From Paracentrotus lividus (taxonomy: Eukaryota > Echinodermata > Echinoidea > Camarodonta > Echinidae), in assembly GCA_940671915.1 (NCBI GenBank), contig CALNVZ010002974.1:13768878-13832877 (forward strand): 64,000 nucleotides of DNA. The letters run 5' to 3'. Of this stretch, positions 12,314 through 24,250 are shown piece by piece (the first letter of the stretch is position 1; every line of letters starts with the position of its first letter). The notes under the pieces were generated by a model. It searched no databases, was not told where the DNA came from, and saw only the letters and a program-made list of their open reading frames with translations. The translations under genes were made by a program, and so were the position numbers.

Positions 12314-12450
12314 GGGGGCATTTCATCAAAGGACTTGTCAGACAATTTATCCGACAAATTTGCTCTCAGCCAATCAGATGCAAGCATTTCAGTAGCTTAT
12401 AACAGTTTGTCGGATAAAATGTCCGACAAGTCTTTTGATGAAATGCCCCC
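12314..12450. mobile_element. Family A MITE, copy 1 (137 bp, CAG target duplication)
   Basis: Inverted ends begin GGGGGCATTTCATCAAAGGA and pair over about 45 bases with the other end. The trinucleotide CAG flanks both sides (12311-12313 and 12451-12453). A second copy at 34279-34415 is also exactly 137 bp and also has CAG on both sides, which supports these boundaries. There is no coding capacity. A 3-bp duplication would fit PIF/Harbinger, Zator or Academ, but the CAG sequence differs from the usual Harbinger TWA, so I leave the superfamily open. Confidence 0.85.
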
Positions 12451-12701
12451 CAGAACATACATTGATAAAAAGAAGGGAACAGACTTCACGAGAGAAACAA
12501 ATTCAGACATATCAATATATACGGAGACCTACTGTGATTATAGGGGCCCGTGGATATATGCCATGTCCATCGCCATAGCAACTGCATCTCTGAACAAGCC
12601 ACGTGCATCCCGGGATAGGATTGCTGGCTTCACCTGTCCCGCAACCTTATCGGATGTTGCCCATCAAGGAGTAGAATGAGAATGGGTAAAGATGTGTTTT
12701 A

Positions 12702-13204
12702 GGGTGTGTTCAATGTCCAGTTTCAAATTTATACGCTAACATGAATTACAATACAAAACGCAATTACAAAACACAAACACAAACGCGATCAGCTGTGCAC
12801 CATTCAATGTCAAAAATATAAAGCTGATTAAATTTCCAACGTCTTTAAATTCCCCGCTCTCAAAAATCAAACATCTTCTCCTTTTTTAACTTGCACCGGA
12901 AGCTTCCACTGCGAGAGAACATTTAAACACGTTTGAAAACTCAACCCTGTTCAGTGTCGCATTTCGTTGCAATCGCGATGCTCAAGGTCTTAAAACTGAA
13001 GCTGATTGTGTTTCAAAACGCATCTTTTTCAGCGTTTAAATTTTCCTCGGAATAGAGATTTGAAAAACACGTTTACTTTTACGACCGGGGATGGAGGACA
13101 ATGAACACACACTTTGTTTCTCTTTATATCAGCATTTTATAATTGCGTTTAGTATCATGATTCATGTTGGCGTATAAATTTGAAACTGGACATTGAACAC
13201 ACTC
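12702..13204. mobile_element. Family D MITE, copy 1 (503 bp, PIF/Harbinger type)
   Basis: Inverted ends read GGGTGTGTTCAATGTCCAG on the left and GAGTGTGTTCAATGTCCAG on the reverse complement of the right, and stay alignable for about 70 bases. TTA flanks both ends (12699-12701 and 13205-13207), as expected for PIF/Harbinger. The interior matches the copy at 54234-54743 throughout. No transposase frame is present, so it is non-autonomous. Its two ends differ at several positions, more than in the other copy, so this one is probably older. Confidence 0.88.
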
Positions 13205-13380
13205 TTAACTGTCAGCATAACACCCAAAGCATGGAAAACATCACATCCTTTTCTGCTGACTAGAGTAGTATCTTTTCTAGTCAAACTTGTCTTAGTGGCT
13301 CTATTAGTTACCTATACAGGGCGATTCCAGGTTTTTGTTACTTTTGTTTTAACTAGGTTTTTTTTCCTGCATCCCATATA

Positions 13381-13505
13381 CTCTAAAAACACAAGGGGTG
13401 AAATGAGTAAAAAAGGTGGAAAAAGGGGCCAACGAGTGACACCCTTTTTGAAAACGCCCCTTTAAAGGGTAATTTACCCATTTCCATCATTTTATTTTTA
13501 GAGTG
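13381..13505. mobile_element. Short MITE with CTCTAAAAA ends and TA flanks
   Basis: About 125 bases bounded by CTCTAAAAA on the left and TTTTTAGAGTG on the right, each flanked by TA. The interior has a further small hairpin (GGGGC... to GCCCC). The ends resemble those of the larger element at 24011-24964 (CACTCTAAATG), so both may belong to one TA-targeting group, perhaps Tc1/mariner-like; that link is an inference from about ten shared bases. Confidence 0.6.
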
Positions 13506-13507
13506 TA

Positions 13508-15338
13508 CAGCACTGTACTGTTTTTCATGTCTATTACACAGAATGTATAATCCAGTCAGGTTAATTCTTGGTTCTTGGACCCTTTTCAGGTAGAACTTGA
13601 GGATCACCATCATTCACACAAATATTCTTTTTTTCATGTCGAAAAGCTGTGAAGTGCTTTCTAAATCTTCTGTACAACATATCATGGGATAGCCCTGTCT
13701 ATGATTTACGTAAGAGTGTGTGCTGAAGGTACAGCTATGAGGGCAACTTGTCTACAATGGTTAACAAAATGCCTCTGTCTAGAAAAGTGTGTGCCGAAGA
13801 ACCTGTCTATAATGAAAGCAACCTGACTGCTGTGGTCACTCTTTCTGTTCAACTAGTATTATCTGCCTGAGAATCACAAAAGTGTCAAGTTAATACCAAT
13901 ATGAAATGTGTAAATTAAAGTAATAAATAGTTTTAGCTGCATATGGATGAATTTGTTCATAATTGTTTTCCCTAACTCGGAGGATAACATTTGATGATAT
14001 TTATTTATTTATTTTTTAAATCAATATCTTACTTGCAGATGACCCAAATGACAGTATTTTGGGAGAGATATTTACCATCGTTTAGAATTGACTCAGTACA
14101 TTTTGAAGGAGAAAAGGAAAGGAGTAAAGACAAAGAAGATGAGACAGAGAAAGAGACATGGAGGGATAAAGAAACAAGTGGTTAAAAACCCCTAAAGGAA
14201 AAACTAAAGACTGAATTGCAATTTTGCAAATATGGAAAAGTCAAGTAAACAAAGCAACCAAGTGTTAGACCATGCATAACATAACGGAGAAAACAAAGAG
14301 AAAATTCGCAGAATCGGTTGTTAATATTCATTATCACATAAAAGCCCACAAAACCAATTCATATCTTTTATCCCCCTTCTTACAATTACAAGCTGTTTAT
14401 TGGGCTTTTCACACTATTACTATTGTTCAATAATCTACTACCCCCTTTTCTTCTCCCTATTCTGTAGTAGCCTATACATAAGACCACAGCTACGCAAATA
14501 AAAGCCATCGGAAACAAAAAGGGTGCGTGATACACCTTTGACAAAAGTGCAACATGGGGTCATCTATTGAAAAAAGGGGTACCCATGACCCTGAAATGTG
14601 CTTGCAATTAGCAAATTCACCTAAATGTATGTCGATTTTAGTCAAGGTTGCGTGAGCTAGGACCGATGGAGAGCTTTCACACGTTACAAAAAATGGATAA
14701 AAACAAAATACAAGTAAAACCTGTGATATTAATTTTTGATCAACGTTGGCTAATTCTTTCTCCCCATTCTAGTTTCTTCCAAAAGAGAGCACCAAAACAC
14801 CTGTTTTTAATATTGTATGTTCTTATGGTAAGAAAATGATATAAAATGCTACAATTTACAAGAATGAGCAATAATCTAAACTAAAATATACTTCAAAGTA
14901 GCACAAAAATTTACCCAAAATACTAGCTAATAAAGCAGTGATTAAGAAAAAAAACAACATTAAAGTTGCAAATTGGGTTCTTTACAAAATGCCCTGATGC
15001 CCTAACACTTAGTCAGTGTTTATTTCAATTTAAAATGTCATTTTTTCCTGTAAAAAAAAGAGGAAGATTTTAATGCAAAGAGGCATGAAAAGGACAGGGG
15101 AAGTTGGCCTTGACCTCATCAGTCTTGTACTTCCAGGTTATATACAGGTGCAAATCCTTTAATACACATTTCTATAAATAACTCCTCAACGCATCACCGT
15201 TTCTATGAGTCAAAATTGGAAGATTTTACTGATGATAATAAAATGAAAATTATAAACAAAATAAACAAAATATACATTTTCTTTAAACACCCCAAAACTA
15301 TGAATGAATTTAGTTTAGAAGTAGGAGTTATAGAACTC
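13508..15338. other. Unique DNA, no gene seen
   Basis: AT-rich sequence with only small frames on both strands. The 64-codon frame at 13991-14185 ends in a lysine/glutamate-rich run and has no recognised domain. A CAG at 14036-14038 after a T-rich run could be a weak plus-strand splice acceptor, but no matching exon is evident. Confidence 0.5.
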
Positions 15339-15341
15339 TAA

Positions 15342-15631
15342 GGGTGGTATCTCACTTCGTGGAGACGTCTCGGCGACGGATAAAAAGTATTAGAAATGTC
15401 TCTGAAACTTTATTCCGTCGCGGAGACGTCTTAAAGACGTCTCCGCGACAATTTTCAAAAACTGCCTCAAAGCAGTTTCAAAGAATCGTCTCAAAGTAGT
15501 TTAAGAGACGTCCCAGAGACATCTCCGCGACGTTTCATGAGTTGCGGAAACTACTTTGAAACGGTTCTTTGAAACTGCCTTGCGACAGTTTTTTAAAATT
15601 GTCAGACATTCCGCGAAGTGAGATACCACCC
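15342..15631. mobile_element. Family B MITE, full-length copy (290 bp, PIF/Harbinger type)
   Basis: Ends are GGGTGGTATCTCACTTCG and its reverse complement, flanked by TAA on both sides (15339-15341 and 15632-15634). The interior is a foldback built from repeated GTCGCGGAGACGTCTC-like modules and blocks such as AAACTGC.TCAAAGCAGTTTCAAAGAA. It is CpG-rich compared with its AT-rich surroundings. There is no transposase; it needs one from elsewhere. Sibling copies lie at 2609-2658 (deleted) and 29256-29588 (left end missing). Confidence 0.9.
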
Positions 15632-15634
15632 TAA

Positions 15635-17229
15635 AATTATTGCATCTCAACAATTGACAAGGATAACATTTGTACTGAAATCTTGTCATAAGAAAATATC
15701 AGATTCCCCATCAATATAAACATACACGGCTATATTTGGTAAGGGGATGATAAAATGTAACTCTTTTTATTTGCATATTATGTATCACTTTACAAGTACA
15801 CTCTAAATTCCCATTTCCCACTTTAAAGTACAAAGTAAATATTCTCACTTGAAAATGAAAATGGGGATCTTAAAACATTTATTCATGAGAAGGAGAAGGC
15901 AAGAAGTGGTATTGTTTTATTAGTAACACATCCATCTCTTTTTGTTCACAAAAAAACATGATATTTGATATTGTAACAATGGGACTGTCTTCAGATTGCA
16001 AACCATTCAGTTTGATATCGAATTTGATATTGTAATATTAGATATCATTACGCAAATACATCAGCCGGAAAATATACTCATACTCAGTATACAAATATAT
16101 CACACTACCTGGGTCCCCAAATGAAGTTTGTTCAAGTATTTGTTCAAGTTTGAGATTCCCTCGGAAGAGAAGTAAAGTTTTCTTGAATGAAATTGCATAA
16201 ATTCAAGGTCATCTTTTAAAAGATGTTGCTAGAGTTGATAATAGGTTGACTTCATTTTTTTTCATTGGTAATGTAAGAGGGGGAAAAAAAAGTTAAGACT
16301 ACCAAGCAAAAAAAAAAAAAAGAAAAAAAGATCCTTTAACTAAAAGGCTGATCGAAGAGCAATTATCAATTCATGTGCTAAATAGAAAAAACACCATATA
16401 CAAGTATATTAATTCAAATAAAATGGAAGTAAGGTTATAAGCATTACTTCTTTCTGTATCAATGTGTATGTTATGAATAGCAATATTAAAAGAATACAAC
16501 ATGGCAAGAATTTTTTCATTGAAATATGAAGTGTAAGTATATACATGTAAATATCTCCAGAAATGATACCTTTAATGTCAATTCATTAAAAAATAATTAA
16601 AAACTTGGGTGAAATCACAACAAGGTTCATTTTGTATAATAGGGGCAAATGAGCATAGGACCATGTATACTACAAGCTTATAACCACGAGCATGATGCAA
16701 ACCAATCACAAAACACAAAGTTATACAAGTTCGACAAAATTGACAGAAAGTCTGAAAATGACACCCCCTCTCAGATAATTGAGCTTTAATCGTGATGTTC
16801 CTCACAAAGCAAATATTGGCTCAAGCAAGTGGTGACTGGTCATAGGCTTGTCAACTCAATTTAGATGTTAGCTATCGGATACAGTTGTTAGCCCTATGAC
16901 ACAGACAAGGTAAGGTGTCAGGTCATTGGCTAATAATTTGCTATTAGTCGACACTTTTACTAAGCTCGATTGTCTCCAGGGTTTGTTCCAGGTCTGCTTG
17001 GGGAGGGTAGTGTAGGAATCATTTAAAATCAGAAAATGTCAAAAACAAGTGTCATAGAAAAAGGTATAGGGTGAAGTAGCATGAGAATATAAAGCATGAC
17101 TGTAGGATCAGAGGGTTGTAGTCCCATCATATTAATATCTATGTTTGTATATTTCATAATTTATTTAAGAAAGTCTTTGAAATCTTGAAATAATATGCAG
17201 ATCAGCATAAGATATGAAATTAGCCAAAG
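15635..17229. other. Unique DNA, no gene seen
   Basis: Only short frames (up to 75 codons, 16578-16805 minus). Several A runs near 16285-16325. No element or RNA gene recognised. Confidence 0.5.
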
Positions 17230-17455
17230 TACTGTATTCGCTGTTATTTTTGCGCGATTAATTTTTCGCTCTGAGTGGCCTCAAACATTATTCGCTGGTT
17301 CTTAAATTTGCGCTGCATTTACATAAGAACGCAATTGAACCCATTCATGCACAAGAAAGCATGCTCATATATTCGCGTTTTTAAATTCGCGCCTGCCGAT
17401 CTTTGGCTCAAAATCCGCGAAAATTAATGTACCGCGATTATATTTCCACATTCTA
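17230..17455. repeat. TTCGCG-rich probable dispersed repeat
   Basis: A 225-bp block carries many scattered TTCGC, TTTGCGC, TTCGCG and CCGCGA motifs on an AT-rich background (for example near 17238, 17266, 17290, 17312, 17373 and 17417). The density of CpG motifs spaced by AT-rich words suggests a dispersed repeat. I see no terminal inverted repeat or target duplication. Confidence 0.4.
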
Positions 17456-17536
17456 CTTTTATATCAAAACTGTATTTTTGCCAGGTTCTATCACTCGAGC
17501 ATTGAAAGTTAAGGGGTTCTCTCTGACGAACATAAG

Positions 17537-17612
17537 GGCTTGCCATAGCTCAGTTGGTAGAGCACTTGTCTAGTAATCAGGAGGTCTTGGGTTTGAATTT
17601 GAAAATACAGTT
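17537..17612 (+). repeat. tRNA-Thr(AGT)-like SINE head, not a working tRNA
   Basis: An A-box-like segment TAGCTCAGTTGGTAGAGC (17546-17563) is followed by CTTGTCTAGTAATCAGG, whose 7-base loop CTAGTAA would place anticodon AGT, then a weakened B box (GGGTTTGAATTTG). Eukaryotic tRNA-Thr(AGT) has a very similar anticodon arm. The acceptor stem does not pair and the T stem is poor, so it is a tRNA-derived remnant. The upstream segment GAACATAAGGGCTTGCC is shared in part with the repeat at 34108-34245, which supports a SINE family. A 12-bp inverted pair AAACTGTATTTT / AAAATACAGTTT brackets it. Confidence 0.7.
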
Positions 17613-20600
17613 TCACTCTTTGTACAAACCTGTATTTAAACAGAATATTTCAATCAAATTGGAAGATTTGCTTTCTACAACAACATTCCCAAGCTTTTTG
17701 GACTTTGATTCATCTGACTAAAACAAACGAACAGAGATATATGAATCATAAATCAAACAATAGAACTGAGCTAAAGCTAGGTTTCCACTAAGCTATAAAA
17801 GAGAACAAAGAGTGCAAAGATAAGGTCAAGTTTGTTTAAATAAAAGTCAAAAGGCTTCAATATATTGTTGTTTAGAGCAATGTCTCCTTTTCTGTTGCAT
17901 TAAACTCTTTTAATTATTATTTCAATCTAATTGTTGATTTTTCTGTCCACAGACAAAGTGAGTTTAAAGAAGATGAAGAAATGAATGATAAAGAGGATGA
18001 TTCAATTACAATAATTATTTAGAATGGTTACTAGACCTTGATCATTGGTCACATGGGTCACTACACATCATGTAGTATGAATAGGGGCATAGTAACCCCA
18101 TCAAGGTCATGCCCTAGTTCATATTTCAGATACTGTGAATGTCTGTTAGAAGAAGCTTCTACTGTGAAGCCACCTGCTTGCCCTAACCCCAAACCACCGG
18201 TCCCAAACCCCATCTCTCTACTACCCCACCCCCTCTCTCTCTTCTACCCCACCCCCTTTATGCTATTAACCAACCCCTGCTTTCCCCCTAATGGACTCCT
18301 TTTGCATTCATCAGGATTCTAGATTTTCAGCTGTGCAAGAGACGAGACGTGGAGGCGCTGCTGATGATTATTATAGACCCGGTCTGAGTGGGTTGGGTTG
18401 GAGGGGGGGATGCTCGGTGGTAAAGGAGCTTTAAGTTCATGCCGTTCAGAAAGCTAGGTCAACGCCCAGGTGGACAGACACGGCGATGGTATTGGATGAG
18501 AACTGGCGCAGAGAAGCCAGGTGTGAATGATACTACCGAATATATCCCCCAGCAAAAAGCCACGGGGCAAATGTTGAACTGTGTTACCCAATCCATGTCA
18601 CATCAACAAAACAGTAACATCCCCCGCTAACCTTGGCGCACCTCTAATTGCCAACCCAACTCATTCCCGCATAGTCTGCCGAGAAACGGTTTCACGGATA
18701 ATCCTATTATCGGTATCATCATAGATGCCTCATGAGACTGTTACTTCATGTATAGTCATCGCCTGACTGAGAGCATAGGACACTCCAACAGGTGATTAAA
18801 CACACAAGTACATAGTATGACTACAAGGATAACATAGCACCCAATCAATTATGAACTCACGCAGCAGGTGCCATACCATATGCAAAATTGTCTTGGTTTA
18901 TGTGCATGCACCCCTCCTGTACATCTTTGTATGACAATGCGATACAGTTGGATGAAGAGCAAGGAATATGCATAGTTTCCATGTTTCCCTTTAATGTTTA
19001 ATATTTTATTCATCTTCACATTGTAAAAGGTTAAACTGATATAATTTAAATGCTCTCCTAGGAATTTTAATATTTTTAATATTTCATCCCAATAAAAAAT
19101 GCATCATTCAATTACAAAAGTGCATCCAAGTTTTTAATTGACTGCGCGAGTACTAATTGTTCATTATATTTTCCATCACTCTGGGCTGCTTAAATTGCAT
19201 CCTACAATGAATTCAAGAGACATAACAATTATCTTCCTAAGACATTGCTCATCATACACCTTATTCCTATACCTGGCATCGATGAGTCACTGATATTGAA
19301 GAATGGTATGAATGGCAGATAGCAGTTTAAAACGTTCTATGACAAATTAAAAATCATTACCTTTCCTGCCTATTCATAACATTCGGCTAGAAATGCAATA
19401 ACCAGACAAAAAACCTCCCCCATGTCTTTACAGAGCAATAACCCTTTTGAAATTCTAGAGCTTTGCCATTTATTGATCTTCATAAATCCATGGCAATCAG
19501 ATGCAAAGAGATGAGCGCACGAATGCTCCTCGCCTCGACGGACGCCAGCACCAAGATAGGTGACAAATCAACAAAAGAGGGCACTATCACATTTCACGCC
19601 AAGCTAATCCAACTAACATTCAGAGAAGAGTCCAAACTTGTCAACCTTTGGCGATGCGTTGCAATATCATGTTTTTTCTGCCTTGACGGAGGAACGGGAT
19701 GGTTTCGCAAGCATCGGTCCAATATATCAGAGACGATCGATGCGTGTGCCAGAGGCTTTACATATCGCAAATCCTCATAAGAATGGAGCAATGCATGCAG
19801 GGAAGGACGTCATCATAAGTAATGTGCACCCGTCCATACAGCCTCCATAGAATACACAACTCTTTAGTTTCACAGTAATGAGTTCCAGAGTGAAATTCGT
19901 GACGAGAAAGAGTTGAGGAATAATAATAGTAGTAGATGCTATTTATATACAGCATACAGCTTTACATGCATATGATGAGATTAGAAAAACATGGTATTAG
20001 AGTTATACAATAATTATAACCATCTGTTGTTTTCTATCATTTTGAATCTAGACAATGGATTTCCACTTGTTGGAAGTTAAAAGGCAAAATGATCTTGCAA
20101 TCATCATGCAAAAATCACCAAATAACTGTTGACTTTGTAACCATTCTTTTAGAATGTGCTTGAATGTTTGTTTCTCACATCAATGCTGCTGAATTGTTTT
20201 ATGTATTATACCAGCTTCAGGCAACGTTCTTATAAGGAGCTCAAGTATTCATGTAGTATTTTGTTTTAGATAAACATTATTGTGATTTATTGTGTTCTTT
20301 TGATGTTTGCAAAATATCTTTGCAACTACTCCCTCACTCTTTCTCATTTTCAAAACATGATCAAGCATCATCTTTGAATAAACAAATATTGATATTTGCT
20401 AGGATACATCCCTATAAATACAATACCAATAGTTTATGATTTCTTCGGGACGAGGTGATGCAATGTCAAATAACTCATTGCCATGACAACGGATGTTGAT
20501 TGGGAGACAACAATGGGAGTAGAATAAAACAGCAGTCTATTGGGTCCGTGATAGCGTGCACGCTTTAAGCATTACCAGCCAAGAGAGTGTCTCAATCAGG

Positions 20601-21350
20601 AGTTACCAAGGAAAAGAGAATATTCATTGCTACATAGAATGTTTGAAAAAGAAATATAGGTATTCTTTAAGAATGAGGATAAAGATGTACATAGATCATG
20701 CTTAATCGTCTCAGCGGGGAGTTGAAGCTAAAAGACAAATTACAATTCACATCGCTTGTTTCATGTTCACGTGAAACAGAACCAAAGTCAATGAAAACAA
20801 TCCTTGATGTTATGTACAGAGATTTTAACATGAATACCAAAACATACAAAACATAACAAAATACAGACAATGCATAAATCGAATCTTATCCATTGCCGTT
20901 CAAAAACTCATCAGAAGATAAGATACCAGCAAATAAAAATTGCATGAAATCCTCAAGATATTCAAGCATTATATTCGCATGAGGAAGTATAACACTTAAA
21001 AAAGTGTAGGGAACATGATGAAAAAAATCTAGATGAGACAAACAAATGCAGACAATAATTTTTTTGAACTCATTGTCCTGAAAAAAAACTGACAATTTTT
21101 TTTTTTAATAAAAAAAATCAAGGCATCCTTTTAACAGCATCATTTTTACCTCAGAAAATACAATGCTACAAAATTTAAGGAACATGACAAAACAACCTAT
21201 AAATGAGGAAAAACATAGACGTACAATTCTTGCACTTATCCACCTCACCTAATGACTAAATAAATAAGTATAATACAATCAGTTATGATCCCACAGGAGG
21301 ACAATCACATACAACACACAAATACAAGACAAGACAATACAATAATATAA
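17613..21350. other. Unique DNA, no gene seen
   Basis: Short frames only. The region near 18170-18280 is C-rich with small CT repeats. Two overlapping frames at 19463-19850 lie in a slightly GC-richer patch but encode nothing I recognise and have no supporting start or splice context. From about 20640 the plus strand becomes A-rich (minus strand T-rich), as in a minus-strand intron. Confidence 0.5.
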
Positions 21351-21384
21351 TTTCTTTTAAAGAGTGTATTCATTACTGGAAAAA

Positions 21385-21480
21385 AAGCTTACCTGCATTG
21401 TCCATAGGAGATGAAGAAGAAACAGTGACATGAAAGATAAAAGAAAAAAGAATATCATTAATAAGAGAATTTTAAAAAGA
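21385..21480 (-). other. Candidate recursive splice site
   Basis: Read on the minus strand, about 85 bases without any AG, including TTCTTTTTTCTTTTATC and TTCTTCTTCATCTCC, end in GCAG joined directly to GTAAGC (junction between 21393 and 21392). An acceptor fused to a donor with no exon between is the known layout of recursive splice sites in long introns. I see the sequence pattern only; that it is used is conjecture. It could equally be a chance match or the donor of a small first exon (ATGGACAATGCAG). Confidence 0.3.
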
Positions 21481-24010
21481 GACATAAATGTAATGAAATA
21501 TTACACAAACATATTTACAGAAAATCCCAGGCTGAATTTTTATTTGACATGGAACAAAAATAATTCCTTGTTTATGAAGTCAAAACAGGTAGAATTTTAA
21601 CTAAATTTCATATTTCATAAATCACAGCCATATTTCCTGAATTTAATAACTTCAACAGAATACTTTCATTGCAATTTTTTTTTTCATTGCAGGATGAAAA
21701 TATGAAGTTTATGATTGGTTTAAATGCATGTAGGCCTACATGTACAAATCACAATCCTGGAGGAAAAAAAAAAGAGTATCTATACAATATAAATCCATAC
21801 AACAATGTCTTTAGGTTAAATTTACAGTGTATGTTTCTCGTCAACAACAAATAAATCAAAAACAAAAGAAGGAAATAGGACAAAGTTTAATAACCAAGTA
21901 GAAAGAAAGGCACTTGTTTTCTTCACTTCCATCTCTGAGTGTACACAAGTTTTCTAGGATGAAAATATCTCCTCATCTTAAATCATCATGCATCCCTTAA
22001 AAACACACTCCTCATTGAAGTCCCTTTTGAAAGACAAGACTGGGAAGTATGAGAAACTTCTCGAAACGACAGCAAGAGAATAAGCTCTCGCAATCAAGGA
22101 CATGGGACGTATCAGATAACATTATTTCAAGTAAAAATCCATTAGTCTTGAAATGCAAGAAACGCTAAAATTGTGAGATGAACAGAAAAATGGGAAGTCC
22201 ACTCCATCAACCTACTTTTCAACTAGAAAAAACAAATAGTTATCGAGCATCAACAAATAAACAGCCAAAAATTTGAGATTTACGTCATTTTCATTATAAT
22301 TACAAACAAATCTGTTGTAAGATAGGACTAAGTTGTGTAATGTGGGCCTCAAAAAAGGCAGCTAAATACTAATTAAACATAGGGAAAGCCGAAAAAGATG
22401 CAGAATTTAGTATTCATAATTGTTCAAATTGCGAAACCTTTGTTCTCTTCTTATGGGAAGGGATTCACTGTAGGCCATATTCTCTTCCTTGAAGAGACAT
22501 TAAAATGAAAATTACTCATGATATGTTTATGGTTTAGAAATAAAGTATTCCATGTTACATGCACAACTATGACAAAATCCAACTGTTACGCCCTCAAACT
22601 TATACCCCTTGCCTCTCTCTCTCTCTCTCTCTCTCTGGCACCCATGTCCGTCTCTGACTCTGTCTCGCTCTGCTTGTCTTTCTCTTTATTTAGCTATTTA
22701 TAAGTTGAAGTCATGGCTTCCCATAACACAAAGAGCTACCTCCCTGTTTGTTTTTTTCTTCTTTTCTCTGACAGTACTTCTACTTCCTCAATGTTATATC
22801 GAGATGTCATATTTTTAAAACAAAATTCTTAATATTTGTACATTTGTTTCTGTTCATATATATATATATATATATATATTTTAAAAGACTTGTAACATTT
22901 TTTTCTCTTCTAAAAAGATATATTTTCATTCCATTTTTCCTCATCTTGGAGTGGCCTCAGGGATCACTCAAAGATCTTCATTCGAATTTCACTCTAAATC
23001 AAACTCTTCCTGAAATTCACTCTGAAAGAGTGGAACTTTTTCACTCTTTAAAAAAAATTTAATTCAAATTTTTAAAATATTTTTTTTAGATAGTGCTTGC
23101 AAATCAGCAGAAGATATGAAGTTATTTTCTCATTTTTTGTGAGAAATATGATTTTTTAAAAATATATATACATAGGGGGCCTAATTAAGCTTTACTTTTT
23201 AATCAAATTTTGCTCTTGTTGAGTCAATGACATATGCTCCTGTGAAAATTAGCCTGAGGTCCACCCCTTACACTAATTGAATGGCAAACTCCTATCCTGG
23301 ACTAAAACAACATACCTAAAACCCTGACCCTAAAATAAAAACCCTAATGCAAACCTAACCCTCTATCTAAGAAAAAAAATAAAGCTTGGAGATATTGTAG
23401 CCGGAGCAGTTGTCGGTTTGCCCTTTTGTCACAAAAACACTACAGGAAGAGTTACCTGGAATTTTAGCAATTACAATGTTTTAATGATTAGTTTATATTC
23501 AGGCTGATGTCTAGCATGGATGCATATAGATGGAAGTTAAGATGGGTAGACGTCTTAAAAAGGCAGCCATTATGGTGTTTGTCTGTTTACCGAGGGTCGA
23601 GCACTCCTTCCGTAGATCCGTTGCGACGCTTCCGATCTACCGATAAGCAATCTTTGCTTCTTGTGGACAAACGTTATTGCCAACCTTTCTCATTGCGTCA
23701 GCAGTGGCAAACAGGAGGCGGCGGACTTTGTGATTTCCTCTTTTCTTGAACTAAAGGAACACATCCACCTGCGAGTCTTATTAATCTTCATCTTATTTTT
23801 TTATATTTAATCTTTTAATCTTTTTTATTTGGGGGGGGGGGGTGAAAGGGGGCACGGAGTTGGTTATGTGAAAGGACAATATAAACCTATATTTTTGACA
23901 CAATAGGATAAAATTCATGTTTAAGTTAATGAATAATGGTTAAGTATAGAAGATTGCTATCAATCATGAAATTACAGAAGCAAGAAACAAGATTGTCAAA
24001 ATTTTGCAGA
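21481..24010. other. Unique DNA, no gene seen
   Basis: Contains a (TC)n tract near 22614-22637, a (TA)n tract at about 22857-22879, a G12 run at 23831-23842 and a stretch with CCCTAA-like words near 23310-23365. The plus strand stays A-rich to about 22400. No credible coding exon. Confidence 0.5.
22980..23060. repeat. Fragment related to the CACTCTAAA element
   Basis: The words TTCACTCTAAATC, ATTCACTCTGAAAGAGTGGAA and TTTTTCACTCTTTAAA echo the palindromic part of the element at 24011-24964. It has no clear ends, so it is called only as a probable fragment. Confidence 0.35.
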
Positions 24011-24023
24011 TACACTCTAAATG

Positions 24024-24234
24024 TTAAAGAGTGAAAAACCACTCTAAAAGAGCTAAAGCTCACTCTTTCAAAGAGCCGTATAAATGACCAATCTTTTAGA
24101 GTGAAGCTCACTCTTAAAAAAGAGTGAGATAATTCACTCTTGAAAAGAGTGAGATTCACTCTAAAAGATTGGTCACTCATACGGCTCTTTGAAAGATTGA
24201 GCTTTAGCTCTTTTAGAGTGGTTTTTCACTCTTT
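24024..24234. repeat. Near-perfect palindrome, arms about 95 bp
   Basis: The left arm starts AAAGAGTGAAAAACCACTCT and the right arm is its near-exact reverse complement, ending AGAGTGGTTTTTCACTCTTT. Shared inner words include TCTTTCAAAGAGC, CGTAT and GACCAATCTTTTAGAGTGA. The whole block would fold as a long hairpin. Confidence 0.85.
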
Positions 24235-24250
24235 CATATAGGAGTGGCTG

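Noticed and set aside
17537-17612. Functional tRNA-Thr gene
   Set aside because: The acceptor stem does not pair, the B box is altered, and related copies show a SINE layout.
17935-17975. Micro-exon between CCACAG and GTGAGT near 17952-17963
   Set aside because: It would be only about five bases long with nothing else to support it.
19463-19850. Two overlapping plus-strand frames as a host gene
   Set aside because: Slightly GC-richer but no domain, no start or splice context, and overlapping frames in different phases.
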